From Aquirufa sp. (GTDB lineage Bacteria; Bacteroidota; Bacteroidia; Cytophagales; Spirosomataceae), in contig JAURHT010000026.1 of NCBI GenBank assembly GCA_030833145.1, positions 1 to 19,037 of the forward strand: 19,037 bases of DNA, written 5' to 3'. Numbering within the stretch: the stretch's first letter is position 1; each line of letters begins with the position of its first letter. Shown here one piece after another: positions 8,012 to 12,626 of the stretch. The notes beneath the pieces are model-generated. The model did no database searches. It was not told the DNA's origin and saw nothing but the letters and a program-made list of their open reading frames with translations. The position numbers and the translations under genes are program-made.

Positions 8012-8851
8012 ATGAGTCAAAAAATAGCCTTTCTTATCAATCCCCTAAAGAAGACCGTTGCGATTGCGAACTATTTTTCTTGGGTGATAGAGGTGGTAAA
8101 GGTAGAGAAATCCGATTGGGATTTGACTTTGTTTTCGAATGATTGGCCGAAAAATTTTTCTGAATTTGATCAGGTTTGGGTGATGGGCGGCGATGGAACG
8201 TTTAATTATTTTGTGAATAAATACCCTTCAGTTGAAATTCCGATTGCCTTATTTAAAGGAGGGACGGGGAATGATTTTTATTGGAAATTATTCGGGGACC
8301 GATCGAGGCGTGCACATTTAGATGCGGTGTTTGCTGGCCACGTGGAAGCATTCGATGCGGGGGACTGTAATGGTCAACTTTTCTTGAATGGCGTAGGTAT
8401 CGGAATAGAGGGAGAAGTGCTCAGGTCGATGGATTCTATTCGTTACTTTAAAGGCGGTTTAGGCTATTATTTAGCCGCTATTCCTAATTTATTGAAGTTT
8501 AAGACCTATCAAATTCTAGGCGGCCGAGAGGTTTTCCTATGTATGGTTTTTAATTCTTCCCGCGCAGGAGGAGGCTTTCATTTTTTTCCCAAAGCTTCGA
8601 TTCAAGATGGCCTGCTCGACGTTTTATTTTGTGACCCCATACCCGTTTGGAAGCGCCTGTATTATATGCCCATTATTCAGTCAGGAAAGCACGTCAACCT
8701 ACCGATTGTGGAATTCTCCCAAACGAAAAAGATCAGCATTAAAACCAGTCGCATCCTCAGCGCCCAAGTGGACGGAGAAGTTCAAACGTCAGACCAATTT
8801 GATTTCCAAGTTCTTCCTGCTAAATTTAAGTTCATTGTACCTCAATTATGA
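8012..8851 (+). CDS. Diacylglycerol kinase family lipid kinase-like protein
   Basis: A 279-residue protein of the DAGK catalytic-domain family (DgkB/YegS/sphingosine kinase superfamily), which transfers phosphate from ATP to a lipid hydroxyl. The nucleotide-binding motif GGDGT is at 59-63 within VWVMGGDGTFN, and GGTGNDF at 83-89 is the second family signature. The C-terminal half has the beta-sandwich features GVGIGIEGEV and VDGE. The start at 8012 (MSQKIAFLIN) begins the first Rossmann-like strand. ATGs at 8006 and 7985 would add a few residues, and an open frame extending to 7886 would overlap the divergent SDR gene and is rejected. No signal peptide or transmembrane segment is seen, so the protein is cytosolic or peripheral to the membrane. 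Its stop overlaps the start of the next gene (ATGA at 8848-8851), so the two are translationally coupled. The lipid substrate is unknown. Confidence 0.83.
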   Translation: MSQKIAFLINPLKKTVAIANYFSWVIEVVKVEKSDWDLTLFSNDWPKNFSEFDQVWVMGGDGTFNYFVNKYPSVEIPIALFKGGTGNDFYWKLFGDRSRRAHLDAVFAGHVEAFDAGDCNGQLFLNGVGIGIEGEVLRSMDSIRYFKGGLGYYLAAIPNLLKFKTYQILGGREVFLCMVFNSSRAGGGFHFFPKASIQDGLLDVLFCDPIPVWKRLYYMPIIQSGKHVNLPIVEFSQTKKISIKTSRILSAQVDGEVQTSDQFDFQVLPAKFKFIVPQL

Positions 8852-10266
8852 AAAAAATACTTCTATTGCTTCTGGTTAGCTTGCATGTCTTAGCCCAAGA
8901 TGCGGACAAAAAGAAGGTTCTAGCCAGAATTCAACAACAAGAATCGCATTACAGCGCCATCGCGCAGAAAATCTGGAACTTCGCCGAAGTCGGATATAAA
9001 GAAAAACAATCCTCCGCGCTCTTGCAGGAAACCCTGAAACAAGCTGGTTTTACGATTGAAACTGGTGTAGCAGGTATTCCCACCGCCTTTGTAGCAACGT
9101 ATGGACAAGGAAAACCGGTGATCGGGATTATGGCTGAATACGATGCTTTACCGGGTTTATCACAAGATTCGATTCCGACTAAACGCTCCTTAGGAGGGAC
9201 CTCTGGACATGCCTGTGGCCACCATTTATTTGGGACAGGTTCGTCTGCAGCAGCTATTGCCGTAAAAGAATGGTTAAAGGAAACCGGCGGAAAAGGAACA
9301 ATCAAATTATACGGATGCCCGGCAGAAGAGGGTGGATCCGGAAAAGTATACATGGTTCGGGAGGGTTTATTTAATGACGCAGATGTGATGTTGCACTGGC
9401 ATCCGAGCGATGCGAATTCGGTTTCGACGGGTTCTTCTTTGGCCAATAAAACGGGTAAATTCCGTTTCTACGGTCTTTCATCGCATGCGGCGGCTTCACC
9501 AGAAAGAGGACGTTCGGCTTTAGATGCGGTGGAGGCCATGGACTTTATGGCCAACATGATGCGCGAACACGTGCCCTCTTCTACACGTATTCACTACGTC
9601 ATTACGAATGGAGGAAAGGCGCCCAATATCGTTCCTGATTACGCAGAAGTCTACTATTATGTGCGTTCCCCGCAGCGTGACATTGTCATGGATGTGTGGA
9701 ATCGCTTGGAAAAAGCAGCGGAAGGCGCCGCTCTTGGAACAGGAACTCGCTATGAATTAGAAGTAATCGGAGGGGTGTATGAGATTTTGCCAAACGAAAA
9801 GCTAGCAACTCTTATGAATTCAAACTTGCAAACAGTGGGAGGATATACCTTGAATCCAACGGAGCTTGCTTTCGCAAAGCAAATTCAACAAACTCCAGGC
9901 ATGTTGCAGACGGATTTAGCGTCCACTTCTTCCGTAGTTCCGGGTCGCCCGGATCCAAGCGGCGGAGGTTCTACGGATGTGGGGGATGTGAGCTGGGTAG
10001 TTCCCACTATCGGTTTAGGAACTGCGACTTGGGTTCCGGGAACAACAGCACATAGTTGGCAAGCGGTGGCTGCCGGAGGTACAAGCATAGGAAAAAAGGG
10101 GATGATGGTGGCTGCGAAAACGATTGCAGGAACGGCCATGGATTTATTTAAAAACCCAGCCTTAATTGAAGCTGCTAAAGCAGAATGGTCAAAACGTAAA
10201 GGTGCTGAATTCAAATACAAGGCTCTTTTAGGTGATCGCAAGCCGGCTTTGAACTACCGTGATTAA
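8848..10266 (+). CDS. Secreted M20-family amidohydrolase (AbgB-like)
   Basis: A 472-residue M20 metallopeptidase/amidohydrolase most like p-aminobenzoyl-glutamate hydrolase subunit AbgB and related N-acyl amino acid hydrolases. Residues 1-17 form a signal peptide ending in L-A-Q, so it acts in the periplasm or is a surface protein, whereas E. coli AbgB is cytosolic. Metal and catalytic residues are present: AEYDALPGL 96-104, GHACGHH 120-126, the Glu pair CPAEE 157-161, and HWH 183-185. SSHAAASPERGRSALDA marks the start of the dimerisation lid domain. An HSW near the C-terminus supplies the last metal-ligand region. It is expected to cleave an amide bond in an N-acyl amino acid or aminobenzoyl-glutamate-like compound; the true substrate is unknown. 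It is translationally coupled to the lipid kinase gene and followed directly by an intrinsic terminator, so the two genes make one transcript. Confidence 0.87.
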   Translation: MKKILLLLLVSLHVLAQDADKKKVLARIQQQESHYSAIAQKIWNFAEVGYKEKQSSALLQETLKQAGFTIETGVAGIPTAFVATYGQGKPVIGIMAEYDALPGLSQDSIPTKRSLGGTSGHACGHHLFGTGSSAAAIAVKEWLKETGGKGTIKLYGCPAEEGGSGKVYMVREGLFNDADVMLHWHPSDANSVSTGSSLANKTGKFRFYGLSSHAAASPERGRSALDAVEAMDFMANMMREHVPSSTRIHYVITNGGKAPNIVPDYAEVYYYVRSPQRDIVMDVWNRLEKAAEGAALGTGTRYELEVIGGVYEILPNEKLATLMNSNLQTVGGYTLNPTELAFAKQIQQTPGMLQTDLASTSSVVPGRPDPSGGGSTDVGDVSWVVPTIGLGTATWVPGTTAHSWQAVAAGGTSIGKKGMMVAAKTIAGTAMDLFKNPALIEAAKAEWSKRKGAEFKYKALLGDRKPALNYRD

Positions 10267-10294
10267 AATAAAATAGGCTTCGGTCTTTTTTATT
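10267..10294 (+). terminator. Intrinsic terminator with UUCG tetraloop
   Basis: Arms AATAAAATAGGC (10267-10278) and GTCTTTTTTATT (10283-10294) pair around a TTCG tetraloop with one mismatch and one G-T wobble, and the right arm itself contains six T residues. It starts right after the stop codon of the M20 gene, separating it from the arsenic operon. Confidence 0.75.
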
Positions 10295-10303
10295 TACTTT
10301 ATT

Positions 10304-10321
10304 CATCGTAATATTGCAATG
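10304..10321 (+). promoter_or_regulatory. Candidate ArsR operator overlapping a -7 box
   Basis: CATCGTAAT and ATTGCAATG form an 18-bp imperfect dyad, 7 of 9 positions symmetric, with a perfect ATTGCAAT core at its right side. ArsR/SmtB repressors typically bind such AT-rich dyads near the promoter. TAATATTG at 10309-10316 is one base off the -7 consensus TAnnTTTG, so a bound repressor would cover the promoter. The dyad ends 14 bases before the arsR start codon. Autoregulation by ArsR is inferred. Confidence 0.55.
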
Positions 10322-10335
10322 TAATAATAAAGCAA

Positions 10336-10671
10336 ATGGGAATCACCAAAACAGACCTCTTTACAGTAGAACAGAATGCGATTGCTCAGATGGCCAAAGT
10401 ACTCGGACATCCTGCGCGCGTCGCTATTTTGCAGTATTTGGTGAAATCCAATACCTGTATCAACGGAGATTTAGTCCAAGAACTAGGTCTAGCCCAAGCC
10501 ACTGTTTCTCAACATTTGAGAGAATTGAAGGAGGTAGGATTTATTCAAGGAACGATTGAAGGCGTTTCTGTTTGTTATTGCATTAACCCAGAAAAGTGGT
10601 CGGAGTTTAGCCAGCTTTTTGGGGAGTTTTTCGAACATTATTTTGTTGCACAAAAATCTAACTGTTGTTAA
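10336..10671 (+). CDS. arsR: ArsR/SmtB-family winged-helix repressor
   Basis: A 111-residue metal- or metalloid-sensing repressor at the head of an arsenic operon. The winged-helix core is clear: LGHPARVAILQYL (23-35), recognition region LAQATVSQHLRELKEVGFI (52-70), then the wing with GVSVCYCI (76-83). Classical As(III) sensors use a CxC pair in the alpha-3 region. Here that site reads NTCINGDLV with a single Cys41. Further Cys residues are Cys80 and Cys82 in the wing and Cys110-Cys111 at the C-terminus, so the inducer site is probably built differently. When As(III) or an organoarsenical binds, the protein should leave the operator and release the operon. The next gene starts one base after the stop. 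The arsenic role rests on the ArsI-like and ArsC-like genes that follow. Confidence 0.85.
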   Translation: MGITKTDLFTVEQNAIAQMAKVLGHPARVAILQYLVKSNTCINGDLVQELGLAQATVSQHLRELKEVGFIQGTIEGVSVCYCINPEKWSEFSQLFGEFFEHYFVAQKSNCC

Positions 10672-10672
10672 T

Positions 10673-11188
10673 ATGTCTTTTCCACGAATGCACGTCTCCC
10701 TGTATGTCAGCAATTTAGCGGCATCGGTAAATTTTTACTCGACTTTTTTCGGCCAACCAGCCACAAAAGTGAAACCGGGCTACGCGAAATATGTGTTAGA
10801 TAGCCCATCTTTGATCATATCATTTATAGAAAATCCGGAGCGTGTTCAGGCTAACTTTGGCCATCTAGGTTTTCAAGTAGAAACTTCGGAAGAGATGAAT
10901 GCCCGTTTAGAAGTGGCTAGAAAACAAGGGATTGTTTCGAAAGAAGAAATAGGGACATCCTGCTGCTTCGCCGTTCAAGATAAGTTCTGGGCAACCGATC
11001 CCGACGGTGTTCAATGGGAAGTCTATTATTTCCATGAAGACGCAGAATTCAATGACCCACACTACGCTGCACAGGATGCCTCAGCTTGCTGCATGCCGCC
11101 AGTAGCAGTGGCTGAAGAAAAACCAAAATTAAAAATCGCCGAAGTGCAAGCCGCAAACGCATGTGCTCCAGGCTCAGGATGTTGCTAA
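10673..11188 (+). CDS. arsI: ArsI/CadI-type glyoxalase-fold metalloenzyme, likely organoarsenical C-As lyase
   Basis: A 171-residue VOC (glyoxalase/extradiol dioxygenase) protein. It has the residues known for ArsI, an Fe(II)-dependent dioxygenase that cleaves the carbon-arsenic bond of trivalent organoarsenicals: metal ligands His7 (MHVSLYV), His64 (GHLGF) and Glu116 (WEVYY), plus the vicinal pair Cys97-Cys98 in GTSCCFAVQDKFW that binds the arsenical. The ATG at 10673 is chosen because the VOC fold begins there; the open frame upstream overlaps arsR in another frame. The C-terminal tail is rich in Cys (Cys139-Cys140, Cys163, Cys170-Cys171) and might hold or hand over arsenite. The gene sits one base after arsR and one base before arsC, so all three are co-transcribed. 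CadI-like cadmium-induced proteins share this fold and are the alternative reading. Confidence 0.82.
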   Translation: MSFPRMHVSLYVSNLAASVNFYSTFFGQPATKVKPGYAKYVLDSPSLIISFIENPERVQANFGHLGFQVETSEEMNARLEVARKQGIVSKEEIGTSCCFAVQDKFWATDPDGVQWEVYYFHEDAEFNDPHYAAQDASACCMPPVAVAEEKPKLKIAEVQAANACAPGSGCC

Positions 11189-11189
11189 G

Positions 11190-11795
11190 ATGAAGGATAC
11201 GTTAAACCAAAATTTGGACCAAATTCTCTCCCTCGACATTTCAGCTGAGCGCCGAGAAATACTACAAGTCTTGATTGATTACATCAAAGACAAACGCAAA
11301 AAAGAGCAGCCGATTCGCCTGAATTTCATCTGTACGCACAACTCGCGCCGCTCTCAATTCTCACAAGTCTGGGCCCAAACCGCCGCTGACTATTTCCAAA
11401 TCCCTGCTCAATGCTATTCTGGTGGGGTAGAGGTTACGGCCTGCAATGAACGCACCGTGGCTTCCCTAGAGCGAATGGGTTTCATTGTCTCTAAACACGG
11501 ACATTCAAATCCCATCTATTTCGCATTGCATACTCAGGATTCGCGTCCCATCATCCTTTTTTCGAAATTGTATGATGACGTCATCAACCCGCACGGCATT
11601 TTTGCCACGGTGATGACCTGCTCACACGCTGACGAAAATTGTCCTTTTATTCCAGGAGCAGAAGCTCGCATTCCAATTCGTTATGAGGATCCCAAAGCCT
11701 TTGATGACACACCTGAGGAAGCTGCGCAATATGATGCAAGATCGAGGCAGATTGCGGGGGAGATGTTTTATGTTTTTTCGCGGGTGACGATTTAA
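11190..11795 (+). CDS. arsC: Thioredoxin-type arsenate reductase / LMW-PTPase-like protein
   Basis: A 201-residue low-molecular-weight phosphatase-fold protein, likely reducing arsenate to arsenite. The anion-binding loop FICTHNSRRSQ gives nucleophile Cys48 and Arg54 (CX5R-S). TCSHADENCP places Cys144 and Cys151 where Staphylococcus aureus ArsC has its resolving Cys82 and Cys89, supporting a three-cysteine, thioredoxin-coupled mechanism. Asp167-Pro168 (YEDP) fits the general acid. ATG 11190 is preferred over an ATG nine codons earlier that overlaps the arsI end. Unlike classical ArsC, about 45 helical residues precede the loop; the protein is accordingly longer than the usual 130-140. Its stop codon runs directly into a heptad repeat. 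No arsenite efflux gene follows, so export must rely on a pump encoded elsewhere. A tyrosine phosphatase role is the less likely alternative. Confidence 0.82.
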   Translation: MKDTLNQNLDQILSLDISAERREILQVLIDYIKDKRKKEQPIRLNFICTHNSRRSQFSQVWAQTAADYFQIPAQCYSGGVEVTACNERTVASLERMGFIVSKHGHSNPIYFALHTQDSRPIILFSKLYDDVINPHGIFATVMTCSHADENCPFIPGAEARIPIRYEDPKAFDDTPEEAAQYDARSRQIAGEMFYVFSRVTI

Positions 11796-11845
11796 AGCAT
11801 AAAGAATAAAGCACAAAGAATAAAGGTGGTATCCCCTCCGGGGAT
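11794..11845 (+). repeat. Repeat module A: AAAG-heptads plus palindrome (single module)
   Basis: Four heptads in register, AAAGCAT, AAAGAAT, AAAGCAC, AAAGAAT (11794-11821), end with AAAG (11822-11825). A short spacer precedes a perfect small palindrome at 11831-11845: ATCCCC, loop TCC, GGGGAT. The first heptad overlaps the TAA stop of arsC. No inverted partner lies directly downstream, unlike elements B and C. The function is unknown. Confidence 0.85.
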
Positions 11846-11913
11846 GAACTTAGTAATGTGTAAATGCTTTTTTTTTACTTTAGGAAATAAATCTGAAAGT
11901 AGTTTAGAGAGTG

Positions 11914-11974
11914 AATTTTAGGGTAGCTACGATAAAATATTGCGAAGCACATTTTACGTGGCTACCCTAAAATT
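11914..11974. repeat. Near-perfect 60-bp inverted repeat between convergent genes
   Basis: The left arm (11914-11938, containing TTTTAGGGTAGCTACG) and right arm (11951-11974, containing CGTGGCTACCCTAAAA) pair over about 23 positions with one mismatch and one single-base bulge, leaving a 12-base loop. It lies between arsC and the convergent NTF2-like gene and touches the stop codon of the latter. There is no T-run after either arm, so it is not a standard intrinsic terminator. It could be an RNA 3' end structure or a small palindromic element. Confidence 0.85.
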
Positions 11975-12399
11975 TACGAGGTGTGATCTCTCACCACTAA
12001 CCACTTCCCCTTCACTTTCTTCATCAACAACGTAAAATAGCCACCCACATCACCCACGGTCGGTCTTGTCAAATGCCAGCGGCCTAATACCCACGCGGTT
12101 TTTCCTGCGGTAATATCTACCTCTTGAATGTCAAAATCCAAGGTGCCCATCGTCTCGCGATTAGGATACGATTTTAAATAACGTTGAAGTGTAGCCTCCC
12201 AGCCAGACACGACTCCAGCTTTTCCAATGAATTTTAGGTTAGGGGATTTTTCGTAGTATTCCATAAAACCCTCGATATCGCCCTTGTTCCACAGTTTAAT
12301 CTGAGATTGCAGGATAGACTTGATTTCGTTTTCGTCTTTATTTGTTTGAGCAAAAAGGAAAGAGGGGATGAGGAGGAGGAGGTAGAGGAGTGTTTTCAT
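11974..12399 (-). CDS. Secreted NTF2-like (SnoaL/DUF4440-type) protein
   Basis: A small 141-residue protein with a signal peptide at 1-18 ending in F-A-Q, followed by one NTF2-like cone-shaped domain. Typical features are the early helix NEIKSILQSQIKLWNKGDIEGFMEYYEKS, the FIGKAGVVSGWEATLQRYLKSYP segment, and the closing strands AWVLGRWHL, GYFTLLMKKVKGKWLVVRDHTS. Members of this fold serve as small enzymes or ligand-binding proteins; no catalytic set can be assigned here, so the function is unknown. It is exported, probably to the periplasm. It converges on arsC across the hairpin at 11914-11974 and is divergent from the PQQ dehydrogenase, with repeat element B in the shared upstream region only 18 bases from its start. 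Confidence 0.8.
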   Translation of the reverse strand: MKTLLYLLLLIPSFLFAQTNKDENEIKSILQSQIKLWNKGDIEGFMEYYEKSPNLKFIGKAGVVSGWEATLQRYLKSYPNRETMGTLDFDIQEVDITAGKTAWVLGRWHLTRPTVGDVGGYFTLLMKKVKGKWLVVRDHTS

Positions 12400-12416
12400 T
12401 TTGTAAATATATTAAT

Positions 12417-12539
12417 AAAGAATAAAGCACAAAGCATAAAGAATAAAGTAGGAATCCCCTGCGGAGATGAATCCTGAACTGTTTCCTACGGACTAATTCC
12501 CTGCTGACTTTATTCTTTATGCTTTATTCTTTGTGCTCT
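12417..12539. repeat. Repeat element B: two inverted heptad-palindrome modules
   Basis: The left module has heptads AAAGAAT, AAAGCAC, AAAGCAT, AAAGAAT and AAAG (12417-12448), then palindrome ATCCCC-TGC-GGAGAT (12454-12468). The right module is in reverse orientation, heptads at 12508-12539, with a degenerate palindrome near 12484-12498. The innermost 18 bases of the two heptad runs are perfectly complementary, and pairing continues imperfectly to about 32 bases, so the whole element can fold as a long hairpin. It occupies most of the divergent gap between the NTF2-like gene and the PQQ dehydrogenase. Confidence 0.87.
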
Positions 12540-12589
12540 AAAAACTAGGATTTCGTCTCATTTTCCACTCAACAATTTTTAAAATCCGA

Positions 12590-12602
12590 TTATTGTATCA
12601 TT
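12590..12602 (+). promoter_or_regulatory. 13-bp motif shared with the 2030 gene promoter
   Basis: TTATTGTATCATT is identical to 1975-1987, upstream of the TIM-barrel gene. Here it lies 24 bases before the PQQ dehydrogenase start. In the first location its TTG can act as the -33 element. Here CATTTTTG at 12599-12606 is one base off TAnnTTTG, but the spacing to a TTG is wrong, so the promoter itself is unclear. It may be a shared promoter or operator part. Confidence 0.4.
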
Positions 12603-12626
12603 TTTGTAGAATAATAAATTAGACCT

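Noticed and set aside
8949..9446. Open frame of 165 codons on the minus strand
   Set aside because: It lies wholly within the well-supported M20 gene and its translation shows no recognisable domain. The same applies to 9885-10241 (minus) and 18167-18544 (minus).
10556..10672. Longer arsI start at 10556
   Set aside because: It lies within arsR in another frame; the VOC fold and its first metal ligand begin just after the ATG at 10673.
11867..11876. T9 run after module A as part of a terminator
   Set aside because: It lies about 20 bases after the small palindrome, with no stem directly before it.
11914..11974. Hairpin as a standard intrinsic terminator
   Set aside because: There is no T-run on either side and the stem is much longer than typical.
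11794..12539. Heptad runs as a CRISPR array
   Set aside because: The units are 7 bp, contiguous and without unique spacers, and no cas genes are present.
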